From positions 1 through 28,346 of IMG/VR virus record IMGVR_UViG_3300031576_000243: DNA of 28,346 bases; one strand, written 5' to 3'. The translations under genes and the position numbers were made by a program. The first letter of the stretch is position 1, and each line of letters opens with the position of its first letter. Origin of the DNA: a virus. Shown here piece by piece: positions 14,294 through 22,988 of the stretch. The notes under the pieces are model-generated. The model made no database searches. It saw only the letters and a list, made by a program, of their open reading frames with translations, and was not told the origin of the DNA.

Positions 14294-14556
14294 CAACGGA
14301 CGAGCTGGCCCGATTCCTGGAGTCCCCCACCGGCAAGCTCTACGGGCGGGTGTGCGAGCACTACGGCCATCGTCCCGGCGAACCCCTGGAAGACGAAGAC
14401 GACGTGATGGCGTTCGCCCTCGACGCTGCGTTCTTCGTGCAGGCCGTGGAGCACGTCAAGTCACTTGACCAGCCCGAGATGGGTGACCTTCAACCGGCTG
14501 ATGGGCGGATCGTGACCGACCTTGCTCGGCAGATGGCCGAGATGGAGCGCGGCTGA
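14248..14556 (+). CDS. Tail assembly chaperone, frameshift extension (gpT-like)
   Basis: This is the -1 frame part of the fused product, about 224 aa when joined as 13883..14248 plus 14248..14556. The unique part begins with an Arg/Trp-rich stretch encoded just after the slip and continues with TTDELARFLESPTGKLYGRV. A helical domain follows that is typical of the downstream chaperone part. A GTG at 14290 overlapping the frame-0 stop (GTGA) could also start a separate 88-aa protein. The intact reading from the slip site and the textbook heptamer favour the frameshift. It ends at TGATG, overlapping the tape measure start. Confidence 0.8.
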   Translation, partial: RRRWWQRRTKRNPRVTTDELARFLESPTGKLYGRVCEHYGHRPGEPLEDEDDVMAFALDAAFFVQAVEHVKSLDQPEMGDLQPADGRIVTDLARQMAEMERG

Positions 14557-16142
14557 TGCCCGGTGCTCTCGGGTCCTTCCTCGGCGGATTCGGCGGATCT
14601 ACGGTCGGCGCTGCAGTCGTTCAGATGATCCTTGATACGAAGCAGTTCGATGCCGAGCTTGCCAAGTCGAAGGCGCAACTTCAAACCTCTACGGGTGCGA
14701 TGGGCGGCGCCCTGTCGAAGTTCAAGGGGCTCGGTCTGGCTGCTGGTGCCGCCGCGGCAGGGAGCATCGTTGCGATAGGAGCCGCGTCTATCAAGGCTGC
14801 CTCGGATCAAGAGGAGGCGCTGAACAAGGCGCGGGTCATCTTCGGGGAGACATCTGCGACCGTAGAGCGATTCGCTGCGACATCTGCGGCCTCCTTCGGT
14901 ATCTCGAAGACGGCTGCTCTGTCTGCCGCGGGGACGTTCGGCGGACTGTTCCAGACGGTTGGGATTGCAGCCGGCTCCATCGACGACATGTCAGTGAAGC
15001 TCGTCCAGCTAGCCGCCGATCTCGCATCATTCAACAACGTTGACCCTACCGAGGCGCTTGACAAGCTTCGGGCGGGGCTGGCCGGAGAATCTGAACCGCT
15101 GCGAGCACTCAACGTCTTCCTCTCCGAGGCTCGCGTGAAGGCGGAAGCCTTCTCCTCCGGGATCGCTACGGTTGGGTCGGAACTGACCGAGGCCCAGAAG
15201 GTTCAGGCCCGCTACAACATCATCGTCAAGGACTCGGGGAAGGCCCAAGGAGACTTCGAGCGCACATCGGGCTCCCTGGCGAACAAGCAGCGGATCTTGA
15301 CTGCGAGGTTCAAGGACGCTGCGGCCGAACTAGGCGACTCGCTCCTGCCTGTCGTCACAGCGGCGACAGAGGGGCTGATCCTTCTTGCGGATGCGCTGGA
15401 GGTAGTCACACGGAACACGACAAACTTTTTCAAGGAGGTCTCCGAAGTCCCCGGTGAGCTTGAGGGGTTTCTATTCGATGTTATCCCCGGCCTGGAATGG
15501 CTGAGCAGGAAACTAGATGAGGGTGGGACAGCGACCCTTCGTTTCGGCCAGGCCATCGTTGGGACGGGCGGCGCTGCTGAAGTGATGGCCGATTCGACTC
15601 TCCGTACGGGCAAGGCTATCGAGGGGGCGGGTGCTGCTGCCGAAGAGGCGGTGTCCCCACTCGAAGCGTTGGCAATCGCTCACAAGGAGGCCGCAGAGAA
15701 GGCGAAAGCGCAGAAGACCGCTGAGTTGTCATTGGCAGGCGGCTTGCTGGGTCTGATAGGGAGCGTACAAAGCGTCAGGGATGCACAACGTGAGGTCGTC
15801 GCGCTCCGAGAGAAAGGCAAGACCGGCACTAGGGCTTTCAGGGATGCCGAGATCGATCTCCTGGGGTCGCAGATCGGTCTTAAAGAGGCCGTGCGGGGGT
15901 ATGCGGCCGAATTGGATGAAGCCGGCCTCAAGCAGGGTGCCGTCATCCGCGAGCTCGTGCGGTTCGGACAACAGGTGGGCTTGCGGCGCGGTGAGGTGCT
16001 CGACCTCGTTGCCGCCCTCAATACCCTTCCCTCATTGAAGCGGATCAATGTTGAGGTCGATGTGAGTAGCACCGTCCGGGGATCGTTGACTGCCGCAGAG
16101 GTCTCCCGCGCCCTCGCCGGATCTCTCGTGAGGCTCCGCTGA
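14556..16142 (+). CDS. Tape measure protein
   Basis: The protein that fills the tail lumen, sets tail length and is ejected with the DNA. At 528 aa it is short for the class. At the usual 1.5 angstrom per residue it implies a tail near 80 nm (inference). The N-terminus has a Gly-rich turn (LGSFLGGFGGSTVGA) and then the core found in TP901-type tape measures: ILDTKQFDAELAKSKAQL, a hydrophobic Ala/Gly segment (about residues 57-80), DQEEALNKARVIFGETSATV, TALSAAGTFGGLFQTVG. Coiled-coil-like Ala/Glu-rich helices (about 360-440) follow. It has no obvious peptidase or lysozyme domain. It overlaps both neighbours by TGATG. Confidence 0.92.
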   Translation: MPGALGSFLGGFGGSTVGAAVVQMILDTKQFDAELAKSKAQLQTSTGAMGGALSKFKGLGLAAGAAAAGSIVAIGAASIKAASDQEEALNKARVIFGETSATVERFAATSAASFGISKTAALSAAGTFGGLFQTVGIAAGSIDDMSVKLVQLAADLASFNNVDPTEALDKLRAGLAGESEPLRALNVFLSEARVKAEAFSSGIATVGSELTEAQKVQARYNIIVKDSGKAQGDFERTSGSLANKQRILTARFKDAAAELGDSLLPVVTAATEGLILLADALEVVTRNTTNFFKEVSEVPGELEGFLFDVIPGLEWLSRKLDEGGTATLRFGQAIVGTGGAAEVMADSTLRTGKAIEGAGAAAEEAVSPLEALAIAHKEAAEKAKAQKTAELSLAGGLLGLIGSVQSVRDAQREVVALREKGKTGTRAFRDAEIDLLGSQIGLKEAVRGYAAELDEAGLKQGAVIRELVRFGQQVGLRRGEVLDLVAALNTLPSLKRINVEVDVSSTVRGSLTAAEVSRALAGSLVRLR

Positions 16143-16585
16143 TGGCTATCACTTTCCAGACGGCGACCGTGAACATGAACTCGGGAAACTACGCGCTCGT
16201 CGACCTTGAGCTCGGCGTCCCCCCTCGAGACGAGGTTTGGATCGAGCCTATGAACTCCGTAGCCGACCCCACGCTCGCAGCGCGTATCGACCGGAAGACG
16301 CTGATGACCATCACCCTTTCGGTGAAGGGAACCACGACGGCGAATGTCGTGGCAAACGTGAAGGCCGTACGAGATGAGTTCTGGAACCAGAACAACACGA
16401 TCACCTACGCCATCGGGGTGGGTGTCACGACGCTCGCCATCAAGACCTACCCCACGTCCATCGCTCCCCCGATCGGCCAGGCAGACAACCTGTACGTGAC
16501 GGCCTCGGGACAGCTCCTCATCCCCCGGTGGGAGTTCCAGGTCTGGCGCCATCCCTACGTGGCCTCCGTGCCGGTCGTGGTGTAG
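16142..16585 (+). CDS. Minor tail protein, distal-tail-like
   Basis: A 147-aa beta-rich protein directly after the tape measure, the usual place of the distal tail (Dit-like) protein. It alternates strands (ALVDLELGVPPRDEVWIEPM, TLMTITLSVKGTTTANVVAN, ITYAIGVGVTTLAIKTYPT) and ends with a short hydrophobic strand (ASVPVVV). A classical Dit has an N-terminal ring domain of about this size, so this could be the ring part without an attached lectin domain. It starts at TGATG and ends directly against the next ATG. The assignment relies more on order than on motif. Confidence 0.6.
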   Translation: MAITFQTATVNMNSGNYALVDLELGVPPRDEVWIEPMNSVADPTLAARIDRKTLMTITLSVKGTTTANVVANVKAVRDEFWNQNNTITYAIGVGVTTLAIKTYPTSIAPPIGQADNLYVTASGQLLIPRWEFQVWRHPYVASVPVVV

Positions 16586-18184
16586 ATGGCCGTCGCGCTG
16601 CCGCTCAACGTCGTGAAGGTGCAGAACGGGGTCAACACCCGGAATCTGAACGGCGGTGCTGCGAACGCCGATAACATCCGTCACTCATCCGTTGCGAACG
16701 GCGGCTATGAGCTCTTGGGGTGCCGCATCCCGAAGACGGAATACGACTCGTTCGCTTCGAGCGTGTACGTCTACGGAGCAGCGGTTGAGGCACGGCTCCT
16801 CACTCCTACGGGAACCCAAGTCTGGGATGGCATCCTGCGGACCGCTGTCCCGATGCCCGATGAGACCGTGACCCTTGAGGCCATCGGCAACAATGTGCTG
16901 CTCGAGGAACGGGAACAGAACCTCCTCTGGCAGTCGCGGTTCTACGGGGACTGGTCGGTGGGCTCGGACGATCCGTTCGACTTCAACGACTCGGACGCTT
17001 TCAACGATTCTGTCCGCAAGGGGTCGATCCAATGGCAGGTGCCGAAGGGTCAGAACGTCCAGGGACTCGCGAACCCCGTCAACAACCCCTGCGACCGTTC
17101 GCGGATCATGTGGTTCATCGACAACACGATCGCGGTTCGCCGTGTGGCGGGCCGTATCAAGCAGAACGTGTCGGCCGGCGTGTATGGGCTCCGTCTCGAA
17201 CGGTGGATCACCGTGAGCACGACGACAACCGACGCCGAAGTGGTCGCCGACCTGTCGAGCCTCATCAACACCGTCGCTACGGATACCTTCGATTCCGTCA
17301 TCACTGTTGCGAACGCCCGGCCCGTGATGGGCTTCCTGTTCTGGCGAACCAGCAACACGACCGCCACGGCCAGCGCGCTCAAGGTGTGGATCACAGAGCT
17401 TCGGGTGAGCGGCAACGCCTACCGCACAACCCCCGCCGACTGGGACGTCTACTCGGTCGACCAAGTGGCAGCGGACCTCGCCGACAATCTGGGATGGGCA
17501 GTCGGCGCGACCTCGCACTCGTTGAACATCCTTCCACTGTGGTGGGACGAGGGGACCTGGGCCGAGCTCATGGACTACCTGGCTGCGATCTCTGAGCGGT
17601 ATTGGATCGTGGACACCGGCCCGACACTTCGCCTCCGCTCGTGGACGTCCGGGAGCCTCTGGACCGCCAACGCTTTCGGTTCGTCCGCTCATGCGCTCGC
17701 GGATATCAGGCCTTCCGATGACCGCTATACGCATATCAACATCACTTACCGCTACATCGATAAGCGCAAGTGGCGACACTTCGAGCTTCCGACCGGTGTG
17801 CCGTTCGCCGCTGGCCGTCGGCGTACCTTGCGGTTCCGGATAGCTGACCCTCAAAAGAAGCCGGCTACCGGGATCGTCCCCCTGTTCGTGTCCTCGGTTG
17901 CGTCCGCGTTGGCGACCGAGTACGGCACGGAGCTCCTGACCGGGACCATCACGCTCTCCTTCGCCACGAGCGGCACCGAGCGCTCCTCACACGAGATCAA
18001 GTCCGGTGACCGAATCACCATCTCGGACTGGCCGGGGGGAGCCAAGACGTTCAGGATCTATGAGACAGACCACCGCGACGACGCGCCGTCGATACTCGGG
18101 GTAGGCCGGAACCCCCAGACACTCGAACGCCTGCTCCTTCGACGCGAGAAGCGACAAGCGCGAGCAGGGGTGATCCAGTCGTGA
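16586..18184 (+). CDS. Tail tip / baseplate hub-like protein
   Basis: A 532-aa protein that follows the distal-tail-like gene without a gap. The N-terminus includes a strand-rich part (AAVEARLLTPTGTQVWDGIL, about residues 66-85). This resembles the beginning of hub or tail-associated proteins, which assemble at the tip. A middle domain (about 130-270) is beta-rich, and a segment near 310-350 (LMDYLAAISERYWIVDTGPT) precedes another domain. The C-terminal part (about 430-515) has TITLSFATSGTERSSHEIKS and DRITISDWPGG, as in tip proteins that bind the fibre. There is no recognisable peptidase motif. GTGA joins it to the next gene. Confidence 0.6.
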   Translation: MAVALPLNVVKVQNGVNTRNLNGGAANADNIRHSSVANGGYELLGCRIPKTEYDSFASSVYVYGAAVEARLLTPTGTQVWDGILRTAVPMPDETVTLEAIGNNVLLEEREQNLLWQSRFYGDWSVGSDDPFDFNDSDAFNDSVRKGSIQWQVPKGQNVQGLANPVNNPCDRSRIMWFIDNTIAVRRVAGRIKQNVSAGVYGLRLERWITVSTTTTDAEVVADLSSLINTVATDTFDSVITVANARPVMGFLFWRTSNTTATASALKVWITELRVSGNAYRTTPADWDVYSVDQVAADLADNLGWAVGATSHSLNILPLWWDEGTWAELMDYLAAISERYWIVDTGPTLRLRSWTSGSLWTANAFGSSAHALADIRPSDDRYTHINITYRYIDKRKWRHFELPTGVPFAAGRRRTLRFRIADPQKKPATGIVPLFVSSVASALATEYGTELLTGTITLSFATSGTERSSHEIKSGDRITISDWPGGAKTFRIYETDHRDDAPSILGVGRNPQTLERLLLRREKRQARAGVIQS

Positions 18185-18531
18185 GATGGCGAGCGTGTTA
18201 CTCCGATGGTGCGGATCTGTGGGACGGACCGGGGGCCTATCCGACCATCGATCGGAGCCGGCTCGAGCGGTTCGAGGTCTACGGGGAAGGCTCAGTGCCG
18301 CTCCTTGCGGTCGATGTTCACGGACGACTCGTCTACCGGCTGCGTAGGTGGGCAAGGACCGACGGCACGCAGGGAAGTGCCGTCCTGGTCGCCTGTGAGG
18401 CCCAGGATCGATCGGAAGTGGATCTGTGGGTGATCACCCCAGGTGAGCGCGGAGCGACGCTCAGGTGCCAGCAGGGCTACGGGGATGACGTGTTCACGGC
18501 ACCACCTGAGCTGCAAGAGGAGGAACGGTAG
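18181..18531 (+). CDS. Hypothetical tail-region protein
   Basis: A 116-aa protein of unknown family between two tail genes. It has a Trp/Tyr-rich N-terminus (MRWRACYSDGADLWDGPG) and then a strand-turn-strand section (VPLLAVDVHGRLVYRLRRW). A second one (VLVACEAQDRSEVDLWVITP) ends in a charged tail. This looks like a small beta domain, possibly a tip component. The GTG overlaps the previous stop (GTGA). The end of the gene carries the AGAGGAGG used by the next gene, so it is firmly in the tail operon. Confidence 0.6.
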   Translation: MRWRACYSDGADLWDGPGAYPTIDRSRLERFEVYGEGSVPLLAVDVHGRLVYRLRRWARTDGTQGSAVLVACEAQDRSEVDLWVITPGERGATLRCQQGYGDDVFTAPPELQEEER

Positions 18532-20427
18532 ATGGTTGGGCAAGCGGTCTGCTCTTTCGCGGATGGGTTCGAGGCGGGGGAGCTTCACGCTTTCGTGTAC
18601 GCGGGGCAATCGAACGCGTCCCTCGTGACCTCTCCCGTTCATTCGGGGACCTACGCGGCACGGCTGAACGTGACCGTCGGGCGGGCCTGGCTGATGCTCC
18701 ACTACGACGGTGCTGCGTCCACGATCCAGCGGTGGTACGTGAACTTCACCACGCTCCCCTCGGCTAATGCCTACGTCCTCTACGGGCGAGAGCAGTCGGG
18801 CACCGCCCACAGGATCGGCATCGCGTACAACGCGGCCACGGGTCGGTTTCGGTCGTTCGCCGAAGACCTCGATGAGACGTTGTTCGGGGCCGACGGCGAC
18901 GTGGCCATAACGGGCAACTGGATACAGCTCGATATGAAGATCACCGACACCACGGTTGATTGGCAGGTGGCGGGCAACGCCCAGCCCTCCGGTTCCTTCG
19001 CCAGTATCAGCGGCGGCGCGATTGGGCGATGTTCCCTGGGGAACCAGGACGGCGGAACGGCGACGTTCGATTGTTATTGGGATGACGGTGTAGGGGTTCA
19101 GGTGGATGCGGCTAAGACGCCGCAGTACCCCATCGGTGCTGGGTATGTCGCGAGGCTCGTACCCACCGGAGTGGGGACGCACGTCGGGGCTTCGGACTTC
19201 ACCGACTCCGGCTCGAACAACCCGCCCGTGAACCCGCACCTGTTGGTAGATGAGATCCCGACGGCGGAGGCTGATACGGACTACGTGGCCCAAACCACCC
19301 TGAATACGGCTTCCTACATGGAGTACGAGCTGACCGACCTCCCCTCGGATGCCCTCATGGTGCACGGGGCCAAGACCTTCACCGGTTACAAGGGTCCCTC
19401 GGCGGGAACGTCGGGGCTCGGCATCCGGGTCGTGTACGGCGGCACCGAGACGACGTTGTTCAACGCCGCGGTCGGGGTCGGAACGGCGAAGGAGTACCTG
19501 AGGGCCGACTTCTCGCCGACCGGGTTCCCGCTTGCTCCGTCGGGAGTGAACGGCTTGAAATACCGCCACGGATTCTCCGGCGATGTGACGCCGAACCTGC
19601 GGGTGCATGACGTTGCGGTGAACGTTGCTTACGGCACCACGGCTCAGGGACCAGATCGGGCCACGACTCTCAAGGGCGCCATCAAGATCATCCGCTCAGG
19701 AACGAGCACCCTCAAGGGATTCATCAGGGGCGGGCGGAACACGACGCTCACTGGCTACATCGGATACGCCGGGCCGAACTTCCGGGGGACCTTCACCACG
19801 ACCGAGCGCGACGCGCTTCCCTACAACCGGGTGCAAGACGTCATCATCAACCTGACCACCGGCTACGAGGAGATCTGGGACGGGGCGGCGTGGGACCAAG
19901 GCAGGCAGATAGTCGTTGCCGAGGGGAAGAGAACGACGGCCGGGTCTCAGATAGTGAAGCAGACGGCCACGGCCACCACGATCGCGGCGTCCCCTGGAAC
20001 GAAAGTGCTTGGGTTCGATGCCCCCGGAGGGTCTGGCAACGGTGTCGGGAACACGGTATGGAGGTCGACTGCCTGGGGCAAGGCAACCGGTCCCTCGGAC
20101 GCTACGCCGGACACGTTCACGGTCCATATGCCGACGCTGACCACGCCCGGCGCGATCACTTTCGTCGGACCGGTCAGCACCGCTTTCACGGACAAGTTCT
20201 GGCTCGTCGAATCGGTCGCGTCGGCAAACGCAGATGCGACCCAATGTCGCAGCGTTACGAGGCTCTATCAAGAGCTGTCGGGGACGCTCGTGGTCACTGT
20301 CTGGTTCGACGCGTCGGACTTGAGCACTGTGCCGGGTTACCACATCACCGTGACTCGACCTTCAGCGGCAGGCTACTCGATGACGGCTGAGGGCACGAGC
20401 ATCGTCGTTTCTCAACCTTGGGGATAG
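18532..20427 (+). CDS. Tail fibre / minor tail protein with LamG-like domain
   Basis: A 631-aa protein with AGAGGAGG (about 18515-18522) upstream. Residues about 8-190 have the pattern of a concanavalin/LamG-like sandwich: an FADGFEAGE opening, IQRWYVNFTTLP, HRIGIAYNAATGRFRSFAED and WIQLDMKITDTTVDWQVAG. A second beta domain (about 225-360) follows, with WDDGVGVQVD as a linker. A third region near residue 420 has GTFTTTERDALPYNRVQDVI and a TGYEEIWDGAAW-like end. That is the common phage-fibre turn that binds the next module. The C-terminal 200 residues are again beta. Host receptor binding is the likely role (inference). Confidence 0.75.
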   Translation: MVGQAVCSFADGFEAGELHAFVYAGQSNASLVTSPVHSGTYAARLNVTVGRAWLMLHYDGAASTIQRWYVNFTTLPSANAYVLYGREQSGTAHRIGIAYNAATGRFRSFAEDLDETLFGADGDVAITGNWIQLDMKITDTTVDWQVAGNAQPSGSFASISGGAIGRCSLGNQDGGTATFDCYWDDGVGVQVDAAKTPQYPIGAGYVARLVPTGVGTHVGASDFTDSGSNNPPVNPHLLVDEIPTAEADTDYVAQTTLNTASYMEYELTDLPSDALMVHGAKTFTGYKGPSAGTSGLGIRVVYGGTETTLFNAAVGVGTAKEYLRADFSPTGFPLAPSGVNGLKYRHGFSGDVTPNLRVHDVAVNVAYGTTAQGPDRATTLKGAIKIIRSGTSTLKGFIRGGRNTTLTGYIGYAGPNFRGTFTTTERDALPYNRVQDVIINLTTGYEEIWDGAAWDQGRQIVVAEGKRTTAGSQIVKQTATATTIAASPGTKVLGFDAPGGSGNGVGNTVWRSTAWGKATGPSDATPDTFTVHMPTLTTPGAITFVGPVSTAFTDKFWLVESVASANADATQCRSVTRLYQELSGTLVVTVWFDASDLSTVPGYHITVTRPSAAGYSMTAEGTSIVVSQPWG

Positions 20428-20436
20428 GAGACTGAC

Positions 20437-20985
20437 ATGGCAGCTGGAGTTTCCATTCGACATTGGACCGGCGCCGCCGGTTCTCCGACGAAGACCGATG
20501 TAACCTCGGCTACCACGGTCGCGGTGGCCGACAACGCTCACTACGGCTCGGGGACCATCAACCCGGTGACGATCCCGTCGGCGGGGACGAACTATTCGTT
20601 CTGGGTGCCCTACCGGCTGTTCGTCGATAGCACGCCGAACTCATCCATCGGAACCATCCGCTTTCACACCGACGGAACGAACTCTTCACCGACCGGCGTA
20701 ACGTGGAAGGGGAACACAGCCACGTCCTACATCCAGCCGACGGGCACCGTGGGTACGACTGGCATCATCCTGAATACGACGAACTACTCGACGCTCGCGG
20801 GCGCCACGGTGGACATCTTCACCTGGACGAGCGGTTCGCCCAAGACCATCACGGGCTCGCTCTCGGCTCCGTCTACGGGTGACCTGGGGGACCTGCTGGT
20901 GGTTCAGATGGAGGTCGCGTCTACCGTCGTCACGACCGGCGAGACGACCGGCGAAGTCGCGACGTTCGTATGGGACGAAACTTAA
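20437..20985 (+). CDS. Minor virion protein, fibre-associated
   Basis: A 182-aa, Thr/Ser/Gly-rich, all-beta protein with no charged cluster. It starts MAAGVSIRHWTGAAGSPTKT. The content (IGTIRFHTDGTNSSPTGVTW, GDLLVVQMEVASTV) is like small surface or fibre-tip proteins at the end of tail operons in soil and freshwater phages. It has AGGAGA (about 20426-20431) before the ATG. It is the last gene of the structural series; a 183-base region with two hairpins separates it from the secreted fusion gene. Function is inferred from context and composition only. Confidence 0.55.
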   Translation: MAAGVSIRHWTGAAGSPTKTDVTSATTVAVADNAHYGSGTINPVTIPSAGTNYSFWVPYRLFVDSTPNSSIGTIRFHTDGTNSSPTGVTWKGNTATSYIQPTGTVGTTGIILNTTNYSTLAGATVDIFTWTSGSPKTITGSLSAPSTGDLGDLLVVQMEVASTVVTTGETTGEVATFVWDET

Positions 20986-21084
20986 GATGACCGTTAGTTC
21001 CTGTGCAGCCGGTGATCCTGCCTTGGCAGCTTCCTCCCCGTCCCTTCCGGGCCGAGGTATAGTTGACCTAGCAAAAGTGGGTGA

Positions 21085-21112
21085 GGGGGCGGGGAACCAG
21101 TTCCCCGCCCTC
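21085..21112 (+). terminator. Possible terminator hairpin, no T-run
   Basis: A nearly perfect stem of 13 bp including one G-T wobble (arms 21085-21097 and 21100-21112). The arm core is GGGCGGGGAAC, with a minimal turn. No run of T follows on either strand, so it resembles the T-less terminator hairpins proposed for actinobacteria. An mRNA-stabilising role is also possible. It falls after the final structural gene, where a terminator would be expected. Confidence 0.5.
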
Positions 21113-21147
21113 CCGTATATCCGGGCCACTTGAGATGGCCACCTTGA

Positions 21148-21166
21148 CCCCACCGACACGGTGGGG
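21148..21166 (+). promoter_or_regulatory. Hairpin masking the start region of the secreted fusion
   Basis: A perfect 8-bp stem (CCCCACCG / CGGTGGGG, loop ACA) ends two bases before GTG 21169. The right arm contains the only G-rich Shine-Dalgarno-like stretch. Translation of the fusion gene may therefore be weak or conditional. Confidence 0.4.
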
Positions 21167-21168
21167 GT

Positions 21169-22875
21169 GTGCGGCGGCTCGCCTGGCTCTTACCGTTCCT
21201 GCTCCTTGCGGTGTTCCTCCCGGCATCCCAGGCTGTCATCCAGGGCGAGCATCGGTTTTCCGTCTTCTGCCGCATCTCGCACACCTCGGCCGATGACCCG
21301 ATCGTGTTCCCCGGCCAGCCGGGAGCTGCGCACGAGCATGCGTTCTTCGGTCCCCCGAGTCTGAGCGCGGGGAGCACGTATGGGACGAACACGCACGACA
21401 CGACAACATGCGAGGCTCCCGAGGACACAGCGGGCTACTGGACCCCGACGCTTCGCATCAGTGGGAGCCGGGTCGTTCCCCGAAGCGTCTTCGCCTACTA
21501 CCGTGCTGGCATTGGCGAGGGCCGCATCATCAGGCCGTATCCCCCGGATCTTCGCATCGTCGCAGACCGGTTCGCGTGGCTCTGCCTGGATTCCCAGACG
21601 TTCGCTAGCCCGCCCAACTGCGACGGCTCGCCCGGACACTCCAATCCTGGAGCGCAGGGCGCGGGCCTGCGTGTCACGTTCCCGCAATGTTGGGACGGCT
21701 ACCGCATCGACTCCCCCGACCATCGCTCCCACATGGCCTACCCGGTCGCCGGGGCCTGTCCCCCGTCGCATCCCGTCGTCGTCCCCCGGCTAGCTCAGAA
21801 CTTCCGCTACGGCATCCGAAACCTCACCGGGGCACAGATGGCCCCGAGCCCGGATGGTTCCGTGGCTGGTCCTCACGCCGACTTCTGGAACACCTGGGAC
21901 CAACGGGCGCTGGAGATCCTGGTGGCGTCGTGCATGGGTGCAAGCAAGTCGCAGGGTGACGCCTTCTGTGCTCGTGTGCAAACGGTCCCCATCCCCGGCC
22001 CCTCGCCATCGCCCTCTCCGAGCCCAAGCCCAAGCCCGTCACCTTCCCCGTCACCCTCACCCAGTCCTTCCCCATCGCCCAGTCCTTCCCCATCCCCCAG
22101 TCCGTCGCCGACTCCGGGACCGGGCTTGCACGTGGCCGGCGCGGGCGACCTCTGCGGCAACTGCGGACCAACGTCCGATCGGGTCATCGCGCTGGGGCCG
22201 GACCTCGTACTGACGTTCGGCGACAACCAGTACCCCTCGGGGACGCTCGCGACGTTCCTTTCGAACTACGACCCCCGCTGGGGCCGGTTCAAGACCATCA
22301 CCCGGCCGAGCGCGGGCAACCACGACTGGCAGACCGCCAACGCTCAGGGCTACCGTGACTACTTCGGATTCCCCACTGGGCCGCTCTGGTACACCTACGA
22401 GCGCGATGGGTGGACGTTCATCGCGATGGACACCCACCAGACCGGCACGAAGCCCGCGCAGGTTCCATTCGTCGCCCAGGCTGTTGCCGGGGCGCCTACG
22501 TGTGAGATCGCCTACGGCCACCACCCGCGCTGGTCATCCGGATCGAATCACGGCTCGGACCCATCCCAACAGGCGCTCTGGCAGACGCTCGTCGACGGCA
22601 GGGCCGATATCGTCATTTACGGCCACGACCATGAGTACGAGCGGTTCGGAACCCTGAACCGCAACGGCCAGCCCGATCCGAACGGTACTCGCGAGTTCGT
22701 CGTCGGAACCGGAGGAGCGGGCCTGTATGGGTTCGGCACTCCGCTGCCGGGGTCGGAGCGCCGCATCCTCGCTCACGGGGTCATCTCGCTCCGGCTCGGG
22801 GATGGGGCCTACACCTGGCAGTTCGTGAACACGGCCGGCCAGGTGCTCGACTCGGGAGCGGGAACATGTCGATGA
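21169..22875 (+). CDS. Secreted DUF1996 - Pro-Ser linker - metallophosphoesterase fusion
   Basis: A 568-aa three-part protein. Residues 1-22 form a Sec signal peptide (RR, hydrophobic core, ASQA/V). Residues about 27-270 match DUF1996: SHTSADDPIVFPG, HEHAFFG, GYWTPTL, FPQCWDGYRIDSPDHRSHMA (171-190), CPPSHPVVVP and HADFWNTWD. Residues 278-318 are a (Pro-Ser)n linker ending PTPGPG. Residues 320-568 form a calcineurin-like phosphoesterase. Its metal-site motifs are AGAGDLC (D327), TFGDNQYP (D352), GNHDW (N384, H385), YGHHPRW (H451) and YGHDHEYER (H486, H488). All parts look intact. DUF1996 has no established activity. This may be a secreted or virion-borne enzyme acting on host surface phosphate esters, or cargo changing the host exterior. 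Its place between tail fibre and endolysin is striking. Confidence 0.85.
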   Translation: MRRLAWLLPFLLLAVFLPASQAVIQGEHRFSVFCRISHTSADDPIVFPGQPGAAHEHAFFGPPSLSAGSTYGTNTHDTTTCEAPEDTAGYWTPTLRISGSRVVPRSVFAYYRAGIGEGRIIRPYPPDLRIVADRFAWLCLDSQTFASPPNCDGSPGHSNPGAQGAGLRVTFPQCWDGYRIDSPDHRSHMAYPVAGACPPSHPVVVPRLAQNFRYGIRNLTGAQMAPSPDGSVAGPHADFWNTWDQRALEILVASCMGASKSQGDAFCARVQTVPIPGPSPSPSPSPSPSPSPSPSPSPSPSPSPSPSPSPSPSPTPGPGLHVAGAGDLCGNCGPTSDRVIALGPDLVLTFGDNQYPSGTLATFLSNYDPRWGRFKTITRPSAGNHDWQTANAQGYRDYFGFPTGPLWYTYERDGWTFIAMDTHQTGTKPAQVPFVAQAVAGAPTCEIAYGHHPRWSSGSNHGSDPSQQALWQTLVDGRADIVIYGHDHEYERFGTLNRNGQPDPNGTREFVVGTGGAGLYGFGTPLPGSERRILAHGVISLRLGDGAYTWQFVNTAGQVLDSGAGTCR

Positions 22876-22988
22876 TCTGCTCCGAGTGCGGAGCACTAGT
22901 GGCTGTCAGCGCTGAGAAGTATTGCGGTGGCTTGGATGAGGAGCGAACCGTAGCGTTCCTTGCGTCCGAAACCATCCTGACCTCGTGA
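22866..22988 (+). CDS. 40-aa Cys-containing mini-protein
   Basis: An ATG at 22866 has GGGAG at 22854-22858, seven bases upstream. A second in-frame ATG at 22872 overlaps the previous stop (ATGA) and may be the true start. The product (starts MSMICSECGALVAVSAEK) has C5, C8 and C20, a half zinc-ribbon pattern. It ends in a helical stretch, and its stop overlaps the endolysin start (GTGA). Coupling on both sides supports it as a real gene. Function is unknown. Confidence 0.55.
   Translation: MSMICSECGALVAVSAEKYCGGLDEERTVAFLASETILTS

Larger units (their letters stand above)
20986..21168. other. Intergenic region with hairpins and a weak promoter-like site
   Basis: 183 bases between the last tail gene and the secreted fusion gene. 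It contains a long stem-loop (21085-21112) and a second one (21148-21166) next to the following start codon. TATAGT at 21058-21063 is a good -10-like hexamer, but no matching -35 was found at the right spacing. This is the best place in the right half for separate transcription of the downstream accessory block. Confidence 0.45.

Noticed and set aside
22000-22122. Low-complexity CCC/TCG repeat as a regulatory or assembly artefact
   Set aside because: It keeps frame exactly and encodes a Pro-Ser linker between two intact domains, which is the normal use of such sequence in actinobacterial secreted proteins; a read check would still be sensible.
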